From Streptomyces eurythermus (lineage in GTDB: Bacteria; Actinomycetota; Actinomycetes; Streptomycetales; Streptomycetaceae), in NCBI RefSeq assembly GCF_014649115.1, contig NZ_BMSK01000015.1, forward strand, positions 1 to 64,000: a DNA stretch of 64,000 bases, read 5' to 3'. Made by a program: the position numbers and the translations under genes. The number at the start of each line of letters is the position of its first letter. Positions within the stretch are counted from its first letter, which is position 1. Of the stretch, positions 43,671 to 51,609 are shown in pieces. The notes beneath the pieces were generated by a model. It was not told where the DNA came from and searched no databases. It saw nothing but the letters and a program-made list of their open reading frames with translations.

Positions 43671-43840
43671 GCGACGGCGGCCTTCCCGTTCCAGTCCGCT
43701 CTGGGTACCGGACGATTTCTCGTCATGTTAACGCTATCGGGTGGGGCGGCGGCCGGTTGTCCACAGGCTGTGGGTTTGTCCACACGCTCCGGCACGGAAA
43801 ACCGACTGCCCGCGCGCGCGTGGGGCGGCATGATCCGTCC

Positions 43841-45037
43841 ATGACTGATGCGGTGGTACCGGACGGGCACGAGGACGACGACCGGCGGGCGGGCGCGGAG
43901 CCCACGGCGGCCGAGCGGATGCGGGAGCGGCGCCGGGCCGCCTTCGCCAAGGCGGAACGGGTGCTGTGGCGGCCGGGCTTCCGGCGCACGGTCCGCGAGC
44001 GGCTGGCGGTCCTGGAGGCGGCGTCCGAGGTGTACGACCTCGACCGTTTCGCGGACATCTACGGCGACGGGATCGTGGAGGACCTGGAGCAGCGGGTCGC
44101 GGCCCTGCTCGGCACGGAGGCCGCCGCGTTCTTCCCGACCGGCACGATGGCCCAGCAGGTGGCCTTGCGCTGCTGGGCGGGCCGCACCGGGAGTCCCACG
44201 GTGGCCCTGCACGCCCTGGCCCACCCCGAGGTGCACGAACGGCATGCGTTCAGCCAGGTCAGCGGGTTGCGGCCGGTACGTGTGACCGGGGAGCCCCGGC
44301 TGCCCACGGCGGCCGAGATACGCGACTTCCCCGAGCCCTTCGGGACGCTGATGCTGGAACTGCCCCTCAGGGACGCCGGTTTCGTGCTGCCCACCTGGGA
44401 GGAGCTGACCGAGGTCGTCGAGGCCGCGCGGGAGCGGGACGCGGTGGTGCACTTCGACGGCGCGCGCCTGTGGGAGTGCACGCTCCACTTCGGCCGGTCC
44501 CTGGCGGAGATCGCGGGCCTGGCCGACAGCGTCTACGTGTCGTTCTACAAGTCCCTCGACGGCTTCGGCGGGGCCGCGCTGGCCGGCCCGCGGACGCTGG
44601 TGGAGGAGGCCAGGACCTGGCGGCACCGGTACGGCGGCACGGTCTACCAGCAGTTCCCCACCGTGCTGTCCGCGCTCGTCGGGCTGGAGCGCGAGCTGCA
44701 CCGGCTGCCGGAGTACGTGCGGCACGCGCGCGTGGTCGCCGCCGCGCTGCGCGAGGGGCTCGCGGCGGCCGGGGTGCCGTGGGCCCGCGTGCACCCCGAG
44801 GAGCCGCACACCAACGAGTTCCGGGTCTGGCTGCCGTACGACGCCGACGTCCTGATGGAGGCCGCCGTGTCCCAGGCCGAGGAGACGGGCACGTTCCTCT
44901 TCGCCGACGCCTGGGACCGGGGCGGCCCGGGGCTGGCGTTCACCGAGGTCTCGGTGCGCGCGCAGGGCCTGGAGTGGACGGCGGACGACGTACGGGCGGC
45001 CGTCGCCGACTTCGTCCGCCGGCTGCCCGGCGCCTGA
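43841..45037 (+). CDS. PLP-dependent beta-eliminating lyase / threonine-aldolase-like
   Basis: 398 residues of fold-type I PLP enzymes (Beta_elim_lyase). Gly-rich phosphate region AAAFFPTGTMAQQVAL, Asp206 in VHFDGARLWE stacking on the PLP ring N, and Schiff-base Lys237 in VSFYKSLDG. Low-specificity threonine aldolases and tyrosine/tryptophan-lyase relatives share this pattern, and the true substrate cannot be fixed. Start at ATG 43841, with no clear Shine-Dalgarno. The gene stands alone, divergent from the panC operon. Confidence 0.85.
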   Translation: MTDAVVPDGHEDDDRRAGAEPTAAERMRERRRAAFAKAERVLWRPGFRRTVRERLAVLEAASEVYDLDRFADIYGDGIVEDLEQRVAALLGTEAAAFFPTGTMAQQVALRCWAGRTGSPTVALHALAHPEVHERHAFSQVSGLRPVRVTGEPRLPTAAEIRDFPEPFGTLMLELPLRDAGFVLPTWEELTEVVEAARERDAVVHFDGARLWECTLHFGRSLAEIAGLADSVYVSFYKSLDGFGGAALAGPRTLVEEARTWRHRYGGTVYQQFPTVLSALVGLERELHRLPEYVRHARVVAAALREGLAAAGVPWARVHPEEPHTNEFRVWLPYDADVLMEAAVSQAEETGTFLFADAWDRGGPGLAFTEVSVRAQGLEWTADDVRAAVADFVRRLPGA

Positions 45038-45198
45038 CCGGCGCGCGGAAGGGACCGCAGGCGGGGGCCGGGAACGCTACGGCACCCGCGTGCCGGAGCC
45101 GTGGCGCACCACGGCATCACGGCGGCGGACGGCGACGCGGCCGCCGGTGGCACGTTCTCCGAGGGCACGGCCGCCGCGATCGCGGACCGCGCGGGCCG

Positions 45199-45405
45199 TC
45201 ACAGCGCTCTCGGGCTCAGCCAGCGGCGCAGGGCGTACCGCAGCCTGCCCCGGGCCGGGCGCTCGGCGACGACGGCGCTGAAGTGCCGGTACTCCCGCAC
45301 CTCACGCAGCGCGGCCAGGTCGTGCAGGCCCGGCGCGGGCGGTTCGGGCTCGCCGTGCAGGCGGGCGCGGTAGCTGTCGAGGAGATACTGCTGCGTGATG
45401 CTCAT
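45199..45405 (-). CDS. Small conserved Streptomyces protein of unknown function
   Basis: 68 residues, hydrophilic, with no signal or membrane segment; short helical stretches (HDLAALREVREYRHF) and a basic C-terminus (RLRYALRRWL). ATG is preceded by GAGAAGG. It is divergent from the ArsR/DUF5937 gene, and the 33-bp palindrome between the two probably controls it. The gap 45038-45198 holds no other gene. Confidence 0.65.
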   Translation of the reverse strand: MSITQQYLLDSYRARLHGEPEPPAPGLHDLAALREVREYRHFSAVVAERPARGRLRYALRRWLSPRAL

Positions 45406-45503
45406 GGCGGATCGCCTTCTCGGGACGTTGGCTGATCGGGTGACTGATCGGGCTCCGCGGCTGCCCCGGTGCCTTCAGCCTGCTGTCCGTCCCGTGCGGT
45501 TGT

Positions 45504-45536
45504 CCCGTCGATTGACGGCAGCCGTCAATCGACGGG
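45504..45536. promoter_or_regulatory. 33-bp perfect palindromic operator upstream of the ArsR/DUF5937 gene
   Basis: Two perfect 16-base arms (45504-45519 and 45521-45536) around a single A, reading CCCGTCGATTGACGGC and its reverse complement. It sits 33 bases before the regulator's start codon and ~100 bases from the divergent 68-residue gene. Its size and symmetry suit a dimeric winged-helix regulator; repression of its own gene is the simplest reading. Confidence 0.7.
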
Positions 45537-45569
45537 GGCGTTGTCAGTGGGCGGGTGCACGATGGGTGC

Positions 45570-46673
45570 ATGAGCGTGACCATCGACATCACCGGACTGC
45601 CCCTGGAGCGGATCACCGTCGTACCGTCTCCGCTGGCGGAGTTGGGGATGGCGCTGCACGCGCTGAGCGAGCCCGGCCACCATCCCGACCTGCGGGGCTG
45701 GGCGACCGCCGTCTCCTCCCGGCTGGAGCCCTGCCTGGCCGACCGGCTGTGCGAGGCGGACTTCCTGTGGCGTTCGACGTTCTCGGACGTCTTCGCGCCG
45801 TTCGCCGGCATCCCGGGCGGGCGCGCCATGCCCGGGGCCACGCTCGCCGAAGAGCTGGACCTGCTCGACAAACTGACGGACGAGCAGTTCGTCCACGCGG
45901 CGCTGGAGTTCACCTGCCTGTTGCGCTACGACGTCCAGGAGACCGGTCCGCTGGACGACCCGGAGCTGCGCCGGCGCTCCCTGGAGCTGGCCGCCGCGCG
46001 CGGGTCCGTGCAGGAGCGGTTCACCCGCCGTCTGCTGTCGGATCCGCCGGCCGTGCGCGCCTGGTTCCGGCAGCTGATGCTCGACTGCGACGACGCGTTC
46101 TTCGCCGACACCTGGGCCCGTATCCAGCCCCAGCTGGCCGCGGACGCCCGGCACAAGACCGAGCTGCTGCGGCGCAAGGGGCTCGGGGAAGCCCTCGCCT
46201 CCCTGTCCGGGGCGGTCTCGCTGGACGAGGAGGGCCGGGTGATCACGGTCGACAAGCTGGCGGTGGGCCGCACCGCCACCGGCGACGGCGGCCTGGTGCT
46301 GGTGCCGACCAGCCTCGGCTGGCCGCACGTGATGGTCCTGCACCGGTACGGCTGGCAGCCGACGATCACCTATCCGGCGAGCGGTCCCCGGCCGCAGGCC
46401 CCGTCCGTGGAGCAGCTCACGCGCCGGCTGGACGCGCTGGCGCACCCGGTGCGGATGCGGCTGTGCCGGCACCTGGCGCGCTCCCCGCACACCACCAGCG
46501 AGCTGGCCGAGGCGCACGGCATGACCGCGCCCGAGATATCCCGGCACCTGTCGGTGCTGAAGAAGGCGGGCCTGATCACCGACTGCCGTCGCGGCCGGTA
46601 CGTCCAGCACCAGCTGGACCTGACCGCGGTGGCCCGGCTGGGCAGCGACTTCATCGAGGGCGTCCTGCGCTGA
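45570..46673 (+). CDS. ArsR-type regulator with N-terminal DUF5937 domain
   Basis: 367 residues. An unusual layout for ArsR: a ~270-residue N-terminal domain (DUF5937-type, helical with SLGWPHVMV near its end) precedes a C-terminal winged helix at about 285-350 (RRLDALAHPVRMRLCRHLARS, APEISRHLSVLKKAGLI). No Cys metal-binding motif is visible, so sensing is probably of an organic ligand by the large N-domain. Start at MSVTIDI; a start 5 codons upstream is possible. Confidence 0.85.
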   Translation: MSVTIDITGLPLERITVVPSPLAELGMALHALSEPGHHPDLRGWATAVSSRLEPCLADRLCEADFLWRSTFSDVFAPFAGIPGGRAMPGATLAEELDLLDKLTDEQFVHAALEFTCLLRYDVQETGPLDDPELRRRSLELAAARGSVQERFTRRLLSDPPAVRAWFRQLMLDCDDAFFADTWARIQPQLAADARHKTELLRRKGLGEALASLSGAVSLDEEGRVITVDKLAVGRTATGDGGLVLVPTSLGWPHVMVLHRYGWQPTITYPASGPRPQAPSVEQLTRRLDALAHPVRMRLCRHLARSPHTTSELAEAHGMTAPEISRHLSVLKKAGLITDCRRGRYVQHQLDLTAVARLGSDFIEGVLR

Positions 46674-46700
46674 GCCGCCGGCCGGAGCCGGTCGTTGCCG

Positions 46701-47372
46701 TCAGCCGTGGCCGCCCGCGCGCACGAGTCCCGTCTCGTACGCCAGGACGACCACCTGTACCCGGTCCCTGAGGCCGAGCTTGGTCAGGATGCGGCCCACG
46801 TGGGTCTTCACCGTCGCCTCGCTCAGCACCAGCCGGGCCGCGATCTCGCCGTTGGACAGGCCCTGCGCGACCAGCACCATGACCTCGCGCTCGCGCTCCG
46901 TGAGCCGTTCCAGCTCCTTGTGCCGGGGCTCCTTGCCGGTGGCGGGCAGCATCGGCGCGAAGCGGTCCAGCAGCCGCCGGGTGGTGGAGGGCGCGACGAC
47001 CGCGTCACCGCTGTGCACGGCGCGGATCGCGGCCAGCAGGTCGCCGGGCGGCACGTCCTTGAGCATGAAGCCGGAGGCGCCCGCCTTGAGCCCGGAGAAG
47101 GCGTACTCGTCCAGGTCGAACGTGGTCAGGATGAGCACCTTCGGCGGGTCGGGCTCGGAGCAGATCCGCCGGGTGGCCTCCACGCCGTCCAGCTTCGGCA
47201 TCCGGACGTCCATCAGGATCACGTCGACGGCGGTGGACCGCAGCACCTGGAGGGCCTCCACGCCGTCGCCCGCCTCCGCGACGACGTCCATGTCCGGCTG
47301 GGCGGCGAGCACCATCCGGAACCCGGTGCGCAGCAGCACCTGGTCGTCGACGAGCATCACGCGGATCGTCAT
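46701..47372 (-). CDS. NarL/LuxR-family response regulator
   Basis: 223 residues. Receiver domain with DD at 9-10, phospho-acceptor Asp55 (LMDVRMP) and Lys near 105 in FMLKD, then a LuxR-type HTH (LTEREREVMVLVAQGLSNGEIAARL, EATVKTHVGRILTKL). Encoded just downstream of its sensor kinase on the same strand with a 71-base gap. Targets unknown. Confidence 0.93.
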   Translation of the reverse strand: MTIRVMLVDDQVLLRTGFRMVLAAQPDMDVVAEAGDGVEALQVLRSTAVDVILMDVRMPKLDGVEATRRICSEPDPPKVLILTTFDLDEYAFSGLKAGASGFMLKDVPPGDLLAAIRAVHSGDAVVAPSTTRRLLDRFAPMLPATGKEPRHKELERLTEREREVMVLVAQGLSNGEIAARLVLSEATVKTHVGRILTKLGLRDRVQVVVLAYETGLVRAGGHG

Positions 47373-47443
47373 GGGCCCTCTTCCGTGTCTTCTCGGTTGC
47401 CGTATTGGTGGTGCGGTGGGGCGCGCGGGGGCGCGCGACGGGG

Positions 47444-48649
47444 TCAGTGCGCCGGCTTGAGCGGCAGCAGGGCGCTGATGCGGAATCCTCCGCCGGGGCG
47501 CGGTCCCGCGTCCAGCGTGCCGCCGACCACGCCGACGCGCTCACGCATGCCGATCAGGCCGTGTCCCCGGCCGTCGGCGCCGCCCTCCTCGTACAGCTCG
47601 TGCGGGGCGCCCTTGCCGTCGTCCTCGACCAGCAGGCCCAGACCGTCGTCGAAGTAGACCAGCCGTACGCTCGCGCCCGCGCCCGGCCCGCCGTGCTTGC
47701 GGGTGTTGGTGAGCGCCTCCTGCACGATCCGGTACGCCGTCAGCTCCACCCCGCTGGGCAGCGGGCGCGGAGTGCCCTCGACCTTGAAGTCGACCGGCAG
47801 GCCGGAGCTGCGGCACTGCTCGATGAGGTCGTCGATCTGCTCGACGTCGGGCTGCGGGACGTACTCCCCGGTCTCCTGGTGCTCGCCGGTGCGCAGCACG
47901 CCCAGCAGGCGGCGCATCTCGGCCAGGGCCTGGCGACCGGTGGAGGAGATCGTCTCCAGGGCCTTCTTCGCCTGGTCGGGCGCGGTGTCCATCACGTAGT
48001 TGGCGCCGTCGGCCTGCACCACCATCACCGACACGTTGTGCGCGACCACGTCGTGCAGCTCGCGCGCGATCCGGGCGCGCTCGGCGGCGACCGCGACCTT
48101 CGCCTGTGCCTCGCGCTCCTTCTCCAGGCGGGCCGCGCGCTCCTCCAGCTGGGCGAAGTAGGCGCGCCGGGTGCGCATGGAGTCACCGAGCACCCAGGCG
48201 AGGGCGAAGGGCACCGTCTGGAAGACCACGATGGCGACCTGCCCGGCGAAACTGGCCTGCTCCTGCGGCCAGCGGATCTGGGCCGCGGCCGCCGCGCAGA
48301 GGCTGACGGCGAGCGCGAGCCGGGAGGCCCAGCGCGCCCCGACCGTCGCGACCGTGTAGGTGATCACCAGCATGGCGAAGTCGGCGACGGTCGTCTCGAC
48401 GTCCAGGACCAGCTGGGCCAGCCCGGTCACCAGGGCGACCAGCAGCATCGGCTCCGGGAGCCGGCGGCGCAGCGCCACGACCACGCACAGGACGGCGGAG
48501 ACGGCCAGACCGGCGGGCAGCGACCCGTGGTGATGCGGCGAGCCGTCCATGTTGACCTCGCCCACCCCGGACATCCCGAACAGGACGACGGCCCAGAAGG
48601 TGTCGACCCAGGTCGGGTGGCGACGGAGGAAGTCATAGAGGCGCTGCAC
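47444..48649 (-). CDS. NarL-type sensor histidine kinase
   Basis: 401 residues. Four to five N-terminal transmembrane segments (about 15-155) with very short loops, so it probably senses within the membrane. HisKA_3 dimerisation motif IARELHDVVAHNVSVMV with His199, HATPase_c with EALTNTRKHG and GRGHGLIGMRERV. GTG start. Partner of the downstream response regulator. Confidence 0.92.
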   Translation of the reverse strand: MQRLYDFLRRHPTWVDTFWAVVLFGMSGVGEVNMDGSPHHHGSLPAGLAVSAVLCVVVALRRRLPEPMLLVALVTGLAQLVLDVETTVADFAMLVITYTVATVGARWASRLALAVSLCAAAAAQIRWPQEQASFAGQVAIVVFQTVPFALAWVLGDSMRTRRAYFAQLEERAARLEKEREAQAKVAVAAERARIARELHDVVAHNVSVMVVQADGANYVMDTAPDQAKKALETISSTGRQALAEMRRLLGVLRTGEHQETGEYVPQPDVEQIDDLIEQCRSSGLPVDFKVEGTPRPLPSGVELTAYRIVQEALTNTRKHGGPGAGASVRLVYFDDGLGLLVEDDGKGAPHELYEEGGADGRGHGLIGMRERVGVVGGTLDAGPRPGGGFRISALLPLKPAH

Positions 48650-48767
48650 GTAACCCAGCGTAGGGAAACCGAGTGCGTGTAGGGGTCAACCGGAGGGCCG
48701 ATCCGCGCCCGGCGCGCGTACTCCGCAAGGTGGATGCCGTGTTCACCTGTGCGCCTAGTCTGGCTCC

Positions 48768-49898
48768 GTGACGGATGAGACGACGGGGGCACCTGCCGGG
48801 GCCCCGGGCCCGCGCGGCTGGCGCGCGGCGGCCGGGGCGGCGCTGTACGGGCCGGGCGGCTTCTACCGGCGCCCGGAAGGGCCGGCCGGTCACTTCCGCA
48901 CCTCCGTACACGCCTCCCCGCTGTTCGCGCGGGCCGTGGCCCGGCTGCTGTGCCGGGTCGACGCGGCGCTCGGCCGGCCCGCCGTGCTGGACTTCGTCGA
49001 CATGGCCGCCGGGCGGGGCGAGCTGGCCCGCGGGGTCCTCGCCGCGCTGCCGGCCGAGGTGGCCGCGCGCACGCGCGCTTACGCCGTCGAGATCGCCGGC
49101 CGTCCGGCCGGCCTGGACGAACGGATCCTCTGGCGCGACGAGGTCCCGGAGGAGGTCACCGGGCTGCTGTTCGCCAACGAGTGGCTGGACAACGTCCCCG
49201 TGGACGTCGTGGAGGTGGACGCGGCCGGCGTGCCCCGGCTGGTGCTCGTCGCGCGGGACGGCTCCGAGCGGCTCGGGGAGCCGGTGACGGGGGCGGCGGC
49301 CGACTGGCTCGCGCGCTGGTGGCCGCTGCCGGCCGAGGAGGGACTGCGGGCGGAGATCGGGCTGCCCCGGGACGAGGCCTGGGCGTCGGCCGTGGCGCGG
49401 CTGGCGCGGGGGCTCGCGGTGGCCGTGGACTACGCGCACACCGTGGACACGCGCCCGCCCTTCGGGACGCTCACCGGCTTCCGGGAGGGACGCGAGACGG
49501 CGCCCGTGCCGGACGGCTCGTGCGACATCACGGCGCACGTCGCGCTGGACGCGTGCGCGGCGGCACCGGGCCCGCCGCGCCCGGCGGACAGGCCGTACCC
49601 GCCGCACCCGCCGTCGGCTCCGGCACAGGCGTCCGCCGAAACGGCGCACGGAACTCCCGGAACAGCGCGCGAACTACCCCGCCCGCGCCTGCTCACGCAA
49701 CGCGCTGCCTTGCGCGCCCTGGGCATCACCGGCGCACGCCCCCCGCTCACGCTGGCCTCCACGGACCCCGCCGGCTACGTACGCGCCCTCGCGAGCGCCG
49801 GGGAGGCCGCCGAACTCACGGCGGCGGGCGGCCTCGGCGACTTCCGCTGGCTGCTCCAGCCGGCCGGCATCCCGAACCCCCTGGAAGCGGACGCGTAG
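48768..49898 (+). CDS. MidA/NDUFAF7-type SAM-dependent methyltransferase
   Basis: 376 residues. DUF185 methyltransferase related to human NDUFAF7, which dimethylates an arginine of the complex I subunit NDUFS2. N-terminal signature GPGGFYRRPEGPAGHFRTS, SAM site VDMAAGRGELARGV (77-90), the FANEWLDNVPVDVV block typical of the family, and PDGSCDITAHVALD. Convergent with an NDUFS2/NuoD homologue ending only 24 bases away, a striking genomic pairing. GTG start at 48768. Confidence 0.88.
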   Translation: MTDETTGAPAGAPGPRGWRAAAGAALYGPGGFYRRPEGPAGHFRTSVHASPLFARAVARLLCRVDAALGRPAVLDFVDMAAGRGELARGVLAALPAEVAARTRAYAVEIAGRPAGLDERILWRDEVPEEVTGLLFANEWLDNVPVDVVEVDAAGVPRLVLVARDGSERLGEPVTGAAADWLARWWPLPAEEGLRAEIGLPRDEAWASAVARLARGLAVAVDYAHTVDTRPPFGTLTGFREGRETAPVPDGSCDITAHVALDACAAAPGPPRPADRPYPPHPPSAPAQASAETAHGTPGTARELPRPRLLTQRAALRALGITGARPPLTLASTDPAGYVRALASAGEAAELTAAGGLGDFRWLLQPAGIPNPLEADA

Positions 49899-49922
49899 GC
49901 CCCGGGGCGGGCCCGTCGCGGC

Positions 49923-51074
49923 CTACTTGTCGATGTCGCCGACCACGAAGAACATCGAGCCCAGGATCGCGACCATGTCCGCCACCAGCGTTCCCGGCAG
50001 CAGCTCGGTCAGCGCCTGGATGTTGTTGTACGAGGCCGAGCGCAGCTTCAGCCGGTACGGGGTCTTCTCGCCCTTGCTCACCAGGTAGTAGCCGTTGATG
50101 CCGAGCGGGTTCTCGGTCCACGCGTACGTGTGCCCCTCGGGCGCCTTCAGCACCTTCGGCAGCCGCTGGTTGATCGGCCCGGGCGGCAGCTGGGCGAGCC
50201 GGTCCAGGCAGGCGTCGGCGAGGTCCAGGGCGTTGTGGGTCTGCGCCAGCAGCACCTCGAAGCGGGCGAGGCAGTCGCCCTCGGCGCGGGTCACCACCTT
50301 CAGCACGTCCTGGAGATCGCCGTAGGCCAGGTACGGCTCGTCGCGGCGCAGGTCGAAGTCGACGCCCGAGGCGCGCGCGATGGGCCCGCTCACGCCGTAG
50401 GCGTGCACCGCCTCGGGGGCGAGCTCCCCCACCCCGCGCGTGCGCCCCCGGAAGATCTCGTTGCCGAGCACCAGGTCGTCGAAGACGTCCATGCGCGAGC
50501 GCACCGCTGCGACGGCCGCACGCGCGCGTGCCGTCCAGCCCGCCGGCAGGTCCTCCTTGAGGCCGCCGACGCGGTTGAACATGTAGTGCATGCGCCCGCC
50601 GGAGACCTCCTCCATGACGTTCTGGAGCACCTCGCGCTCCCGGAAGGCGTAGAACACCGGCGTGATCCCGCCCAGCTCCAGCGGGTAGGAGCCGAGGAAC
50701 ATCAGGTGGTTCAGCACTCGGTTCAGCTCGGCGAGCAGGGTGCGCGTCCACACGGCCCGCTCGGGGACCTCCATGCCGAGCATCCGCTCCACGGCGAGGA
50801 CCACGCCCAGCTCGTTGGAGAACGCCGACAGCCAGTCGTGGCGGTTGGCGAGCACGATGATCTGCCGGTAGTCGCGCGCCTCGAAGAGCTTCTCGGCGCC
50901 CCGGTGCATGTACCCGATCACCGGCTCCGCGCGCACGATGCGCTCGCCGTCCAGCACGAGCCTGAGCCGCAGCACGCCGTGCGTGGACGGGTGCTGGGGC
51001 CCGATGTTGAGCACCATGTCGGTGCTCTCCGCCGCACCGCCGATGCCGACCGTGGTCTCCGTCGTAGGAGTCAT
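49923..51074 (-). CDS. nuoD2: NADH-quinone oxidoreductase subunit D (orphan NuoD2)
   Basis: 383 residues of the 49-kDa/NDUFS2 family. NIGPQHPSTHGVLRL (23-37) holds the quinone-site histidines; IGYMHRGAEKLFE contains Arg58, the position equivalent to the arginine methylated in NDUFS2. The Ni-Fe hydrogenase-derived core (NHLMFLGSYPLELGG) and the C-terminal VVGDIDK are present. No other nuo gene is near, so it is a stand-alone paralogue, as in S. coelicolor. ATG start. Confidence 0.9.
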   Translation of the reverse strand: MTPTTETTVGIGGAAESTDMVLNIGPQHPSTHGVLRLRLVLDGERIVRAEPVIGYMHRGAEKLFEARDYRQIIVLANRHDWLSAFSNELGVVLAVERMLGMEVPERAVWTRTLLAELNRVLNHLMFLGSYPLELGGITPVFYAFREREVLQNVMEEVSGGRMHYMFNRVGGLKEDLPAGWTARARAAVAAVRSRMDVFDDLVLGNEIFRGRTRGVGELAPEAVHAYGVSGPIARASGVDFDLRRDEPYLAYGDLQDVLKVVTRAEGDCLARFEVLLAQTHNALDLADACLDRLAQLPPGPINQRLPKVLKAPEGHTYAWTENPLGINGYYLVSKGEKTPYRLKLRSASYNNIQALTELLPGTLVADMVAILGSMFFVVGDIDK

Positions 51075-51105
51075 GGGCCCAGTTTCCCCTACGTAGGCTG
51101 GGCGC

Positions 51106-51609
51106 ATGGAAACGGGGAGCCTGGACGGGACCGGAGCGCCGGCGGACCAGCCGGTGTGGCGGCGGCTGGAGCCGGGGCTGCTGCGGGTGCGGCGGCTGCT
51201 GCTGGCGGTGTGGGCGGGGGTGTTCGCGGTGGCGGCCGGGCTGCTGCCGGGACTCTTCGCGGGACCGGCGTGGGCCGCGTGCGCGCTGCTGCCACTGGTG
51301 TGCGCCGCCACATGCTGGCGGCTGCTGGAGCGCAACTGGCGCTCCTGGCGGTACGCCGAGCGAGCCGACGACCTGCTGATCAGCCGCGGTGTCCTGTGGC
51401 GCGAGGAGACGGTGGTGCCGTACGGGCGGATGCAGCTGGTGGAGGTGACCTCCGGGCCCCTGGAGCGGCGCTTCGGGCTGGCCACCGTACAGCTGCACAC
51501 GGCCGCCGCCGCGACCGACGCGACCATCCCCGGCCTCGACCCGGCCGAGGCGGAACGGCTGCGCGACCGGCTCACCGAGCTGGGCGAGGCACGATCGGCG
51601 GGCCTGTGA
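51106..51609 (+). CDS. Bacterial PH-domain membrane protein (YdbS-like, first)
   Basis: 167 residues. A polar N-terminus, two transmembrane segments (about 30-75) and a bPH2 domain (ADDLLISRGVLWREETVVPYGRMQLVEVTSGPLERRFGLA). Coupled to the next gene by a GTGA overlap; such pairs resemble Bacillus YdbS-YdbT. Confidence 0.88.
   Translation: METGSLDGTGAPADQPVWRRLEPGLLRVRRLLLAVWAGVFAVAAGLLPGLFAGPAWAACALLPLVCAATCWRLLERNWRSWRYAERADDLLISRGVLWREETVVPYGRMQLVEVTSGPLERRFGLATVQLHTAAAATDATIPGLDPAEAERLRDRLTELGEARSAGL

Noticed and set aside
49923..51074. NuoD2 as part of a complex I operon
   Set aside because: No other nuo subunit lies in the window.
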